Part shown: positions 25,495-33,947 of the stretch, piece after piece
How positions within the stretch are numbered: the first letter of the stretch is position 1
Layout: each line of letters begins with the position of its first letter
NCBI GenBank assembly: GCA_016870595.1
Contig: VGBI01000006.1
Coordinates: 1 to 58,498, forward strand
DNA length: 58,498 bases
Source: Actinomycetota bacterium
GTDB lineage: Bacteria; Actinomycetota; Acidimicrobiia; IMCC26256; PALSA-555
Direction: 5' to 3'
Translations under genes and position numbers: made by a program
The notes under the pieces: model-generated
Databases searched by the model: none
The model's input: the letters and a program-made list of their open reading frames with translations, nothing else
Told to the model about the DNA's origin: nothing

Positions 25495-26644
25495 GGCCGT
25501 AGACGAAGGCGTTGGGCAGGTCGACCGGGGTGGTGCCCGGCACCAGCCCGAACCCGGTCACCCGCCGCCGCAGCTCCTCGAAGAACACCCGGATCTCGAG
25601 CCGGGCCAGCGACGCGCCGAGGCAGAAGTGCGTGCCGAACCCGAAGGCCAGGTGGGGATTGGGGTGGCGGCTGATCACGAACGCCTCGGGGTCGTCGAAG
25701 TGGTCGGGGTCGCGGTTGGCCGCCGGGTACATGAGCACCACCTGCTGGCCGGCCCGGATGGTCTCGCCCGCGAGCTCCACGTCGGTGGTGGCGACCCGGC
25801 ACATGTTGTGCACCGGGGTGACGTAGCGGATGAACTCCTCGGTCGCGACCGCGGCGTCGGCCCCAGCCCGGAACGCCGCCCACTGGTCGGGGTTGGCGAT
25901 GAAGTTCAGGATCGTGCGCCCGATCACCGTGCGGGTGGTCTCGGCACCGCCGTCGAGCAGCAGGAGGCAGTCGGGGATCACCTGGTCGAGGGTCAGCGGG
26001 ACGCCGTCGACCTCGGCCTGGGTCCACACCGTCATCACGTCGTCGGCCGGGCAGCCCCGCTTCGCCTCGAACAGCTCGGCCGACGCCGCCGCGAACTCGA
26101 ACGCTGCGGTGATGCCCTCCTCGGTGAGGTAGCGCGGCCCACCGCCGAGCGCGATGGTGGTCTCCGACCAGCGCTTGAGGTCGCGCCACCGGTCCGGCTC
26201 GAAGCCGAGGAGCTTGCCGATCATCATCGCCGGGAGCGGCGCGGCGAGCGTCTCGACGATGTCGCACTCATCGCCCTGGGCGACCATGTCGTCGAGGAGC
26301 GCGTTGACCACCGCCCGCACGTCGTCCTCCCACTGGGCCGTGGCCCGGGGGGTGAACCGGCGTGACACCAGGTTGCGGCGCTTCGTGTGGACGGGATCGT
26401 CGAGCCCGATCAGCGCGGCGTCGGCGGGGAGGTTGGGGCGGTAGCCGCCCTTCTCCTGGTCCGACGAGATGAAGCGCTCCTTGTCCTTCTCGATGCGGAC
26501 CACGTCGTCGTAGCGCGTGATCCCCCACAGCTCGTTGATGTCGTCCCAGTACGCGGGGGCGTGGGTGCGCATCCACGCGTAGATCGGGTACGGGTCGTTC
26601 ACGTAGAAGTCCCCGTCGAGGAGGTCGATGACTCGGTCGGCCAT
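25460..26644 (-). CDS. Cytochrome P450
   Basis: A 394-residue soluble bacterial P450. The oxygen-activating I-helix motif reads G-G-A-E-T-T (232-237). The ExxR pair is E270/R273. The heme loop is F-G-F-G-T-H-F-C-L-G with C341 as the axial ligand. It should hydroxylate a hydrophobic substrate using electrons from a ferredoxin, none of which is encoded here. The ATG at 26644 is chosen since M-A-D-R-V-I-D-L-L-D fits family N-termini; an in-frame GTG at 26674 is the alternative. It is the last of nine minus-strand genes, 94 nt after the DECR-type SDR gene, with a 23-bp repeat array in that gap. Confidence 0.95.
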   Translation of the reverse strand: MADRVIDLLDGDFYVNDPYPIYAWMRTHAPAYWDDINELWGITRYDDVVRIEKDKERFISSDQEKGGYRPNLPADAALIGLDDPVHTKRRNLVSRRFTPRATAQWEDDVRAVVNALLDDMVAQGDECDIVETLAAPLPAMMIGKLLGFEPDRWRDLKRWSETTIALGGGPRYLTEEGITAAFEFAAASAELFEAKRGCPADDVMTVWTQAEVDGVPLTLDQVIPDCLLLLDGGAETTRTVIGRTILNFIANPDQWAAFRAGADAAVATEEFIRYVTPVHNMCRVATTDVELAGETIRAGQQVVLMYPAANRDPDHFDDPEAFVISRHPNPHLAFGFGTHFCLGASLARLEIRVFFEELRRRVTGFGLVPGTTPVDLPNAFVYGLTEARVAFDLA

Positions 26645-26670
26645 GCCGATCAGTACAGCCGATCCACACC

Positions 26671-26739
26671 CCACGGGCGAACCGGATCATCACCCACGGG
26701 CGAACCGGATCATCGCCCACGGGCGAACCGGATCCGACT
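26671..26739. repeat. Three 23-bp direct repeats upstream of the P450 gene
   Basis: Copies start at 26671, 26694 and 26717. Each begins CCACGGGCGAACCGGATC; the first two are identical except for one base near the end (CAC/CGC), and the third diverges after GGATC. They fill most of the gap between the SDR stop and the P450 start. The role is unknown; they could be binding sites for a regulator of the P450 gene or an expanded spacer. Confidence 0.8.
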
Positions 26740-27620
26740 CAGCCGGCGAACGGCCCCTTGCCCATCTGGTCGCGCACCGTCACCACCGGCGGGTTGGTGA
26801 GGGACCGGCGCTGCCAGTTGGCCCCGTCGACCACCAGGGTGTGCCCCGACACGAACCGGGCGTAGGGCGAGGCCAGGAACGTCGCCGCCCAGCCCAGCTC
26901 GCGCAGACGCCCGACCCGCAGCGCGGGCTGCACGACGTCCTTGTCGCTGGTGCGCTCCAGGTTGCCCTGGATGTCGGCGGTCATGTCCTCGTGGGGGAAC
27001 AGCCCCGGCACCAGCCCGTTGACCTGGATCCCGTACGGTCCCCACTCCACCGCCAGGGTCTCCACCATGTTCTTCACGCCCGCCTTGGCCGCGGCCGAGT
27101 GGGCGAACCCGGGGCCGCCGGTCCAGGCGTACGACGCACCCACGTTGACGATCGAGCCGGGCGTGCTCGCGAGCAGATGGCGGCGGGCGAACTCGCGTGC
27201 GCAGAAGAACGTGCCGTTGAGCGTGATGTCGACGACGGTGCGCCACGCGTTGGGCGACATGTCCTCGGCCGGCACCGGGAAGTTCGCGGCGGCGTTGTTC
27301 ACGAGCACGTCCGGGAGCCCGAACGCCGCGTCCGCCGCGTCGAACGCGGCGGCGATCTGCTCGGGCTCGCGGATGTCGCACGGCACGGTGGTCACCGGGG
27401 CACCGAGCGCCTCGATCGCGGCCCGGCCCGCATCGAGGTGCTCGGGCTTGCGGCTCGCGATCACGATCGCCGCCCCGAGGCGGGCGAACTCCTCGGCGAT
27501 GGCCTTGCCCAGCCCGGTCCCCGCCCCGGTCACGAACACGGTCTGGCCGGCGAAGGTGCCCGCCGGCAGCGCGTGGGCCCCGCGCGGGGGCGGCTCCGGC
27601 AGTCCGATGCACTCGCTCAT
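26739..27620 (-). CDS. 2,4-dienoyl-CoA reductase-type SDR
   Basis: A 293-residue short-chain reductase. The cofactor motif is T-G-A-G-T-G-L-G (31-38), and V-N-N-A is at 108. The usual Y-x-x-x-K is absent: H-S-A-A-A-K stands in its place. Instead the residues match the mitochondrial 2,4-dienoyl-CoA reductase tetrad with identical spacing: N113, Y164, S175 and K179 (human N148, Y199, S210, K214). The block A-N-F ... S-P-N-A-W also matches. It should reduce 2,4-dienoyl-CoA to 3-enoyl-CoA with NADPH. The crotonase gene starts 5 nt upstream on the same operon. ATG start. Confidence 0.88.
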   Translation of the reverse strand: MSECIGLPEPPPRGAHALPAGTFAGQTVFVTGAGTGLGKAIAEEFARLGAAIVIASRKPEHLDAGRAAIEALGAPVTTVPCDIREPEQIAAAFDAADAAFGLPDVLVNNAAANFPVPAEDMSPNAWRTVVDITLNGTFFCAREFARRHLLASTPGSIVNVGASYAWTGGPGFAHSAAAKAGVKNMVETLAVEWGPYGIQVNGLVPGLFPHEDMTADIQGNLERTSDKDVVQPALRVGRLRELGWAATFLASPYARFVSGHTLVVDGANWQRRSLTNPPVVTVRDQMGKGPFAG

Positions 27621-27625
27621 GGCGT

Positions 27626-28408
27626 TCAGCTCCCCGTGTAGTGCGGCGGGCGGTCCTCGGTCCGGGCGGCCCGGAACTCGGCGAAGTCGTCCGACCTGTT
27701 GATGAAGGTCTGGTAGATCAGCTCGTCGGCCATCGACGACCGCACCGCCGCTTCCGAGAGGTGGCGGATCACCCGGCGGGCCATCTTCACGGTGACCCGG
27801 GGCGCGGCGGCGATGCGCTCGGCGATCTCGCGGGCCGTTGCGTCGAGGTCGGCATTGGGCACCACCCGCGACACGACACCGTGCTGGAACGCCTCCTGGG
27901 CGTCGAGCGGGCGGCCCGTGAGCACCATGTCGCTCGCGACGCCGTGCCCGCACATCTGGAACAGCCGGGCGACCCCGCCGGTGTCGGGGATCACCCCGTG
28001 GCCGACCTCGGGGAGCATGAACCGCGCGTCCTCGGCCGCGATGCGGATGTCGCACAGCAGCGCCCGCTGGAAGCTGCCCCCGATCGCCCAGCCCTGGACC
28101 GGCACGATGATCGGCGCCTCGATGTCGAAGATCCGCAGGATGCCCCGGTGGCCCCGGCTCATGAGCTCGTGGTGGCTGACCGGGAGCCCGGCCTGGCCGA
28201 TCGAGCCGACGTCGCGTCCCGACGACCAGGCCCGGCCTTCGCCCCGCCAGATCACCGCCCGTACGTCGGGACGCTCGGCCAGCTCGGCCAGGGCCTCGAA
28301 CAGCGCCGCGTCCATGGCGTCGTCGAAGGCGTTGCGCTTCTCGGGGTTGTCGTTGGTGATGATCGCGATGGGCCCGTCGTACTCGAGCCGGAGGCGGGGG
28401 TCGGGCAC
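27626..28408 (-). CDS. Enoyl-CoA hydratase/isomerase (crotonase) family protein
   Basis: A 260-residue crotonase. The oxyanion-hole segments are W-S-S-G-R-D-V-G (about 61-68) and V-Q-G-W-A-I-G-G-S-F-Q. P-E-V-G-H-G-V-I-P-D-T-G-G carries acidic residues near the usual catalytic positions. The second oxyanion loop, normally G-x-C-x-G-G-G, reads G-W-A-I-G-G-S. Specific activity cannot be told apart (hydratase, isomerase, or dienoyl hydrolase). GTG start, 2 nt after the stop of the FAS1-like hydratase gene. Together with the DECR-type reductase behind it, the context suggests beta-oxidation of an unsaturated or ring-derived acyl-CoA. Confidence 0.88.
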   Translation of the reverse strand: MPDPRLRLEYDGPIAIITNDNPEKRNAFDDAMDAALFEALAELAERPDVRAVIWRGEGRAWSSGRDVGSIGQAGLPVSHHELMSRGHRGILRIFDIEAPIIVPVQGWAIGGSFQRALLCDIRIAAEDARFMLPEVGHGVIPDTGGVARLFQMCGHGVASDMVLTGRPLDAQEAFQHGVVSRVVPNADLDATAREIAERIAAAPRVTVKMARRVIRHLSEAAVRSSMADELIYQTFINRSDDFAEFRAARTEDRPPHYTGS

Positions 28409-28410
28409 GG

Positions 28411-29709
28411 TCAGGCTCCTGGGCTCGGGGGGTCGCCGTTCGGGCGACCGGGATGGTCGGCGAAGCGGGTCACCAGCGCGGCGAGCACCTCGGCGCAGGT
28501 GTGGGCGCCACCGGGCGGGTCGGGCAGGCGCACCGGGCCGTGCGCACGGCTCGGCAACAGGACGGTCGCGTGCCCGGGGGTGGTCACCTCACCGCGCTGG
28601 TTCTCACCCCACACCTCGAGGTCGACCGCCGGGCGGTCGCCGTCGGCGAGATACTTGCGCACCACGGTGCCGCGCATCCAGTGCGTGTCACCCACGTAGT
28701 TGAAGCGCCGGAACTCGCAGTCGAGCGTCCAGAGCCAGGCGTCGTCACCCATCCAGTCGGTGCACAGGTGGATGAGCCAGGTCTCGCGCATGCGCCCGTA
28801 GTCGTAGATCGTCGGGCTCCCCGCGGCGCGGGCCCACTCGGCGTCCCAGTGCACGCGCTGCTGCACGTCGGGCACGTTGGCGGCGTCGGGACGGAAGAAG
28901 CGCGGGATGCGCCGGCGCTGCTGGTACCCGAGGCGCAGGGGCTTGACGCCGTAGAGGCCGGTCCCCATCCCGACGTGCCAGCACACGATGTCGGTCACGC
29001 GCAACGGGCCCTTCACCAGGGGTGCCAATGCGTCCCCCTCGGCGACGTCCTCCCACCACCGGGGCTCGGCGCCCCGACGGCGGGCGGGCTCGTCGGCGGA
29101 CCACGCGTCGATGCGGGCGATCTCGTCGTCGGTGTAGGGCCGGAACTCGGTGTCGGCGTACTTGGTCGACGCCTCGACCTCCCGGCGCTCGGTCCGGATC
29201 ATGAGCCGGAGCTGCGCGCTCAGGGCGAGTGCCGGGTCGTGTGCGCAGAACACCTCGGCGGTCCACTCGTGCACGGCCCGGTCGGCGAACGCACCACCCT
29301 TCTCGTGCACGCCCACGAGCGCGTTGCGGCGGCCGATGCGCAGGCCCGGCCGCACCGGGTTCCACCACTCACGGAAGGACCCGCCGTAGAACGCGTGCGC
29401 ACCCCGGATCGGGTCACCGCGCAGGAGCGCGGCGGTCTCGGGGGCGAGGTCGGTGACCTCGTTCTCCCCGATCAGCGTGTCGCCCCCGTTGCCCGCCGGG
29501 GGCGCGATCGGCCCGCCCCAGACCGTGCCCCGGGCGTACCCGGGATCGCACCACAACGGGTTGTCGTCACCGGTCGCCTCGGCGACGTGGCGGAAAGCGT
29601 CCTCGTTGGGAAACCGGTAGTGCGGCGGCTGCGGATGGGGGGTCGCGACCCCGATGCGGGCGCGCAGGGCGGCCAGTCCCTCGTCGGTGATCGCCTCCGG
29701 CCTGGGCAC
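28411..29709 (-). CDS. FAS1-like/MaoC double hot-dog dehydratase
   Basis: A 432-residue protein. The N-terminal hot-dog domain has the FAS1-like dehydratase pattern (Y-R-F-P-N-E-D-A-F-R-H-V-A-E-A-T-G-D-D-N-P-L-W, residues 31-53). A G-G-S-F-R-E-W-W segment and a C-terminal hot-dog domain (about 250-410) with W-H-V-G-M and C-E-F-R-R-F-N-Y-V-G-D follow. The paired G-D-x-N-P motif resembles the acyl-CoA hydratase 2 motif. It probably hydrates or dehydrates an unusual, maybe branched or aromatic, acyl-CoA. GTG start with TAGGGT 7 nt upstream. It sits between the molybdenum hydroxylase subunit and the crotonase in the nine-gene group. Confidence 0.82.
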   Translation of the reverse strand: MPRPEAITDEGLAALRARIGVATPHPQPPHYRFPNEDAFRHVAEATGDDNPLWCDPGYARGTVWGGPIAPPAGNGGDTLIGENEVTDLAPETAALLRGDPIRGAHAFYGGSFREWWNPVRPGLRIGRRNALVGVHEKGGAFADRAVHEWTAEVFCAHDPALALSAQLRLMIRTERREVEASTKYADTEFRPYTDDEIARIDAWSADEPARRRGAEPRWWEDVAEGDALAPLVKGPLRVTDIVCWHVGMGTGLYGVKPLRLGYQQRRRIPRFFRPDAANVPDVQQRVHWDAEWARAAGSPTIYDYGRMRETWLIHLCTDWMGDDAWLWTLDCEFRRFNYVGDTHWMRGTVVRKYLADGDRPAVDLEVWGENQRGEVTTPGHATVLLPSRAHGPVRLPDPPGGAHTCAEVLAALVTRFADHPGRPNGDPPSPGA

Positions 29710-29716
29710 GGGCCGA

Positions 29717-29722
29717 ACCCTA
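29717..29722 (-). promoter_or_regulatory. Leaderless -10 box (TAGGGT)
   Basis: TAGGGT lies 7 nt before the GTG at 29709, possibly an internal promoter of the operon. Confidence 0.45.
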
Positions 29723-29751
29723 GATCGCCGGCCGCGGGCGGGCGCCGCCCG

Positions 29752-32142
29752 TCAGAGGTCGAGCTCCATGTCGTCGTCGCTGACCGGGGCGGGGCGGCCC
29801 GGGGGCGGGCCGGGCAACGTGGCGAAGACCGCCGGCGGCTCCCGCCACGGCTCGGGCGGGCGTCCGGCCTCGGCCTCGCGCAGCGCCCGCCAGACCCGCT
29901 CGGGCGTGCACGGCATGTCGAGGTGGCGGATCCCGAACGGCGTCAGCGCGTCGACCACGGCGTTCTGCACCGCCGGGGTGGAGCCGATGCTCCCCGACTC
30001 GCCGATCCCCTTCGCCCCGAGGGGGTTGAGTGGCGACGGCGTCTCGGTGTTGACCGCCTCGAAGCTCGGCATCTCGGCCGCGCTCGGGATCGCGTAGTCC
30101 ATGAGGGTGGCGGTGAGCGGGTTGCCGTCGGCGTCGTAGACCACCTGCTCGTAGAGCGCCTGGGCCACGCCCTGGGCGATCCCACCGTGCTGCTGACCGG
30201 CGACGATCAACGGGTTGAGGATGCGTCCGCAGTCGTCGACCGCCACGTGACGCAGCAGCTCGACCCGCCCGGTCTCGGTGTCGACCTCGACCACGGCGAT
30301 GTGGGCGCCGAACGGGAAGGTCGCCCCGGCCTGCTCGAAGTCGAGCGCGGCGAGGAGCGGGTCGCCGGACCCGGTCGCCGCCGCTGCGACCGCCGACCAC
30401 TCGATCGCCGTCGCGGGCACGCCGGCCACGCCGAGGCGGCCGTCGTCGGTGACGACGATGTCCTCGGGGGCCGCCTCGAGCAGCTGCGCGGCCACGGCCC
30501 GGGCCTGCTCGAGCACTGCGTCGGCGGCCTTGCCCACCGCGGAGCCGCCCAGCTGCAGCGAACGGGAGCCGCCGGTGCCGCCGCCACGCGGGATGATCGC
30601 GGTGTCGGACTGCTCGAAGCGGATCCGGTCGAGCGGGATGCCGAGCCGGTCGGCGACGATCATCGCGAACGAGGTCGCGTGGCCCTGCCCGTGCGACGAC
30701 GTCCCCGCCCGCACCGTGGCCGATCCGTCGTCGTGCACTTCGACGTAGCCGTACTCGCTGCCGTTGCCCCCGCCGGTGACCTCGACGTAGGCGGCGACGC
30801 CGATCCCGAGCTGGTGACGGTCGCCCCGGGCCCGCCGGTCGGCCTGCTCGGCCCGCAGCGCGTCGTAGCCCGCCACGCGGGCGGCCTCGTCGAGGGCGAG
30901 CTCGTAGTCGCCGGAGTCGTACGACGAGCCGGTGAGGGTGGTGAACGGGAACTCCTCGGGCTGGAGGAAGTTGCGCCGCCGCAGCTCGAGCGGGTCGATG
31001 CCGAGCTCGCCGGCGGCCATGTCCATGATCCGCTCGAGGTACGCGGCCGCCTCGGGACGGCCGGCCCCGCGGTAGGCGCCCATCGGCGTGGTGTTGGTGA
31101 GCGCGACCGCGACCTCGTAGCCCAGCTTCGGGATGCGGTAGGTGCCGGTCGCCATCATGCGGGTGGTCGCGGCGGGCAGCATCCCGCCGAACCCGCCGTA
31201 GGCCCCGCCGTCGCCGACGATGCGGCACCGCAGGCCGGTGATGCGCCCGTCGCGGGTGAAGCCCATCTCGATGTACTGGACCTGGCCGCGCCCGTGGGGC
31301 ATCGCGACCATGTTCTCGGAGCGGGTCTCGATCCACTTGACCGGCCGCCCGAGGCGCATCGCCGCCGCGGTGACCACGTAGTGCTCGGCCCCGGCGGAGC
31401 CCTTGGCGCCGAACGCGCCACCCACGTCGGGCACCACGACCCGGACCTGCTCCTGGGGCAGGCCGAGCATCCCCGCGATCTCGCCCCACACCCGGTGCGG
31501 CATCTGGGTGGCCGGGTACACGGTCAGCACATGGCCCTGCCCGTCGTCGCCGGGGACCGCGGCGATCGCCCCACCCTCCATCGGCACCGCAGCGAGGCGC
31601 TGGTTCTCGATCCGGGCCCGGACCACGACCTCGGCGTCGGCGAGGACCCCGGGGCCCTCGCCCTCGCGGCGGCCGATGGCGAGGTTGGAGTCCATGGCCG
31701 GGTTCTGCACCGGGGCCCCCGGGGCGAGGGCCGCCTCCATGTCGGTGACCGCCGGGAGCGGGTCGTAGTCGACGACCACGGCCTCGGCGGCGTCGAGCGC
31801 CTGCGTGCGGGTCTCGGCCACGACCACCGCGACCGGGTCGCCGACGAAGCGGACCGTGCCCTCGGCGAGCGGCGGCCGGGCGCACTCGGGGTGGATGCGG
31901 GTGAACACGGCGTAGGGCGCGAGCCCGAGGTCGGCGGCGGTGTACACCGCAACCACGCCGGGCATGGCCCGGGCGTCGTCGGCGTCGATCCCGAGGATGC
32001 GGCCGTGGGCGAGGGGTGCGCGCACGAAGTGCGCGTGCAGCACGCCGTCGATGGGGAGGTCGTCGACGTAGCGGCCCCGGCCGGTGAGCAGGGCCGGGTC
32101 CTCGACCCGGGGGACGGCGTTGCCGAGCAGTGATCCGGTCAT
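29752..32142 (-). CDS. Xanthine dehydrogenase/CoxL family molybdopterin-binding subunit (form II)
   Basis: A 796-residue large subunit of a molybdenum hydroxylase. It has the N-terminal R-V-E-D-P-A-L-L-T-G-R-G-R-Y start, G-G-A-F-G-A-K-G, and the loop A-Y-R-G-A-G-R (356-362). That loop marks form II enzymes, whereas true CO dehydrogenases have A-Y-R-C-S-F-R. Molybdopterin contacts G-Q-G and G-G-T-G-G-S-R-S are present, and the catalytic Glu is E715 in G-I-G-E-S-G. It should hydroxylate a ring, aldehyde or similar carbon with water-derived oxygen. No FAD subunit or 2Fe-2S subunit gene is adjacent, which is unusual. A C-terminal Pro-rich tail of about 35 residues ends in D-M-E-L-D-L. ATG start with TAGGTT 6 nt upstream. 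Confidence 0.92.
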   Translation of the reverse strand: MTGSLLGNAVPRVEDPALLTGRGRYVDDLPIDGVLHAHFVRAPLAHGRILGIDADDARAMPGVVAVYTAADLGLAPYAVFTRIHPECARPPLAEGTVRFVGDPVAVVVAETRTQALDAAEAVVVDYDPLPAVTDMEAALAPGAPVQNPAMDSNLAIGRREGEGPGVLADAEVVVRARIENQRLAAVPMEGGAIAAVPGDDGQGHVLTVYPATQMPHRVWGEIAGMLGLPQEQVRVVVPDVGGAFGAKGSAGAEHYVVTAAAMRLGRPVKWIETRSENMVAMPHGRGQVQYIEMGFTRDGRITGLRCRIVGDGGAYGGFGGMLPAATTRMMATGTYRIPKLGYEVAVALTNTTPMGAYRGAGRPEAAAYLERIMDMAAGELGIDPLELRRRNFLQPEEFPFTTLTGSSYDSGDYELALDEAARVAGYDALRAEQADRRARGDRHQLGIGVAAYVEVTGGGNGSEYGYVEVHDDGSATVRAGTSSHGQGHATSFAMIVADRLGIPLDRIRFEQSDTAIIPRGGGTGGSRSLQLGGSAVGKAADAVLEQARAVAAQLLEAAPEDIVVTDDGRLGVAGVPATAIEWSAVAAAATGSGDPLLAALDFEQAGATFPFGAHIAVVEVDTETGRVELLRHVAVDDCGRILNPLIVAGQQHGGIAQGVAQALYEQVVYDADGNPLTATLMDYAIPSAAEMPSFEAVNTETPSPLNPLGAKGIGESGSIGSTPAVQNAVVDALTPFGIRHLDMPCTPERVWRALREAEAGRPPEPWREPPAVFATLPGPPPGRPAPVSDDDMELDL

Positions 32143-32148
32143 GGGGGC

Positions 32149-32154
32149 AACCTA
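32149..32154 (-). promoter_or_regulatory. Leaderless -10 box (TAGGTT) overlapping the upstream stop
   Basis: TAGGTT lies 6 nt before the ATG at 32142 and its TAG is the stop codon of the hydroxyacid dehydrogenase gene, an arrangement also seen at gpmA. Confidence 0.45.
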
Positions 32155-33204
32155 CGTGGTCGCGCCCGCCGCGCGCCGGTGGTCCCACGCCGCCGGATTG
32201 ACGAGTCGCCCGGGGCGGTCCCCGCGCAGCGCCACGAGCATCTCCTCGGCCATGATCGCCGCGAGCCGGGGCACCGCCTCCTCGACCCACCCGCCGATGT
32301 GCGCGGTGCACACGACCTGGTCGAGCCCGTAGAGCGGGTGCCCGTCGGGGCCGGGCTCCTCGGCGAACACGTCGAGCCCCGCCCCCGCGATCCAGCCGTC
32401 GCGCAGGGCCCGCAGCAGCGCGTCCTCGTCGACCACGCCACCCCGGGCGAGGTTGATCAGCACCGCCGTCGGGCGCATCGTCCGCAGCTCGGCGGCCCCG
32501 ATCATCCCCCGGGTGGCCTCGGTGAGGGGCACGTGCAGCGAGAGCCAGTCGACCGCGCCGAGGAGGTCGGGCAGCGCGGCCACCGGGGTCGCCCCGTGCG
32601 CGGTGATCTCGGACGGGGGGCAGTACGGGTCGTGGGCGAGCACGGTCATGTCGAAGCCGAGCCGGCACTTGCGGGCGAGGTCGCGCCCGATCGCCCCGAA
32701 GCCGACGATGCCGATCGTCGATCCCCCGATCTCGTGCGGCCACCCCGGCCATCCGGGCCCGGTGAAGTGCTCGCGGCCCACGAAGCGGCCCTCGGTGTGG
32801 AAGATGCGGTCGCTCACCGCGATGCGCTTGGCCAACGCGAGCATGAGGCCGACGGCGTGCTCGGCCACCGCGGTGGCCTGGCCCCCGGCGGCGTTGACCA
32901 CCAGCACCCCGCGGGCCGTGGCGCCGGTGACGTCGATGTGGTCGGTGCCCGAGCCGGGGACGCCGATCACCTGGAGCGCGCCGGCCGCGGCCAGCCGCTC
33001 GGGGGTCACCGCGCCGACGATCGCGTGGGCCCCGGCCAGTGCGGCCGCGAAGGCCGCAGGGTCGAGGTCCGCCCCGTCGACGACCTCGACGGCGGCGCCG
33101 AGCACCGCCCGCGCCGCCGGGTGCAGCCGCGACGGCGGGATCACCAGGATCCGCTTGGCCGCGCCGCCCGCGCCGCCCGTGCCGCTAGTACCGCCGGTGC
33201 TCAC
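32152..33204 (-). CDS. D-isomer-specific 2-hydroxyacid dehydrogenase (SerA-like fold)
   Basis: A 350-residue NAD-dependent dehydrogenase interconverting a D-2-hydroxy acid and a 2-oxo acid. G-I-V-G-F-G-A-I-G is the NAD motif. The catalytic Arg is in N-L-A-R-G-G-V-V-D, the Glu in D-V-F-A-E-E-P, and the His in C-T-A-H-I-G-G-W. No ACT or regulatory domain follows, so it is not a typical biosynthetic SerA. The N-terminus is a low-complexity Gly/Thr/Ser tail (S-T-G-G-T-S-G-T-G-G-A-G-G). The GTG start overlaps the stop of the HpcH aldolase gene. Coupling to an aldolase that yields a 2-oxo acid such as pyruvate makes reduction or oxidation of that product plausible. Confidence 0.9.
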   Translation of the reverse strand: MSTGGTSGTGGAGGAAKRILVIPPSRLHPAARAVLGAAVEVVDGADLDPAAFAAALAGAHAIVGAVTPERLAAAGALQVIGVPGSGTDHIDVTGATARGVLVVNAAGGQATAVAEHAVGLMLALAKRIAVSDRIFHTEGRFVGREHFTGPGWPGWPHEIGGSTIGIVGFGAIGRDLARKCRLGFDMTVLAHDPYCPPSEITAHGATPVAALPDLLGAVDWLSLHVPLTEATRGMIGAAELRTMRPTAVLINLARGGVVDEDALLRALRDGWIAGAGLDVFAEEPGPDGHPLYGLDQVVCTAHIGGWVEEAVPRLAAIMAEEMLVALRGDRPGRLVNPAAWDHRRAAGATT

Positions 33205-33947
33205 GACCCGCCGAAGCGCTCGCGGACCCGGGCCAGCGCGTCGATCGCGGCCTGCCGGACGATCCGGGCGTCGACCCCGGCGATGGTGGCGTCGGCGCCG
33301 GGCTCCCCCGCCCAGTAGCGCACTCCCGTGGCCCGCGCCGCGGTGCGGGTGCGGTCGATCGCGGCCGCCAGCGCCTCGGGCATCTCACCGCCGATCACCA
33401 CGGCGTGCGGATCGATCCCGTACGACGCCGCGAGGTCGTGCAGGCCGATCCACACGAAGTCGATCGGGAGCTCGGCCAGGATGCGCTCGATCTCGGCCAC
33501 GGCGCCGCGGTGCTCCACCAGGAGGCCGACGAGGGGGTCCGGCGAGGAGTAGGCCTGCCAGATGGTGTCGTGGCGCTCGTTGCCGAGCGACCGCTCGCCC
33601 ACCGGCGGGAACTTGGTCTGGGCCACCGCGGCCGCGGCCTGGTCGAACGACGCGACGTTGGGCAGGATCAGGCCGTCGACCGGGAGGTCGAGCGCGAGGT
33701 TCACCTCGGCGGGCTCGGTCGACGCCGTGCGCAGGAACACCGCCGCCCCCGTCGACCGGATCCGGAAGCAGGCGTTCTCGACGTCGGGCCAGGTGAACGC
33801 AGCGTGCTGGAGGTCGAGGATCACGAAGTCGTAGCCCACCGACGCGAACAGGTGGCTCACCGCGAGCCCGTCGAGCGCGCAGAACACGCCGAAGGCCATG
33901 CGGCCCTCGGCCTGGGCCTCGGCGTAGCGCCCGCCGACGGCGGTCAC
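33201..33947 (-). CDS. HpcH/HpaI aldolase family protein
   Basis: A 248-residue class II metal-dependent aldolase. Y-D-F-V-I-L-D-L-Q-H-A corresponds to the segment with the base His. Metal ligands fall in A-E-V-N-L-A-L-D and later in the barrel, and V-G-E-R-S-L-G contains the Arg that contacts the 2-oxo acid. Such enzymes cleave 4-hydroxy-2-oxo acids into pyruvate and an aldehyde. The usual Glu of D-x-E-H is Gln here, as in some other members. GTG start, overlapping the cupin stop (GTGA); upstream in-frame sequence is shadow of the neighbouring genes. It links the amidohydrolase and cupin steps to central metabolism. Confidence 0.88.
   Translation of the reverse strand: MTAVGGRYAEAQAEGRMAFGVFCALDGLAVSHLFASVGYDFVILDLQHAAFTWPDVENACFRIRSTGAAVFLRTASTEPAEVNLALDLPVDGLILPNVASFDQAAAAVAQTKFPPVGERSLGNERHDTIWQAYSSPDPLVGLLVEHRGAVAEIERILAELPIDFVWIGLHDLAASYGIDPHAVVIGGEMPEALAAAIDRTRTAARATGVRYWAGEPGADATIAGVDARIVRQAAIDALARVRERFGGS

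Noticed and set aside
26671-26739. CRISPR array or attachment site
   Set aside because: The 23-bp copies have no spacers, and there is no integrase, tRNA gene or transferred-looking DNA nearby.
28453-32133. A 1226-codon plus-strand reading frame
   Set aside because: It is antisense to the hydratase and molybdenum hydroxylase genes, rich in Gly, Arg, His and Val, with no domain. High G+C leaves antisense frames open by chance.
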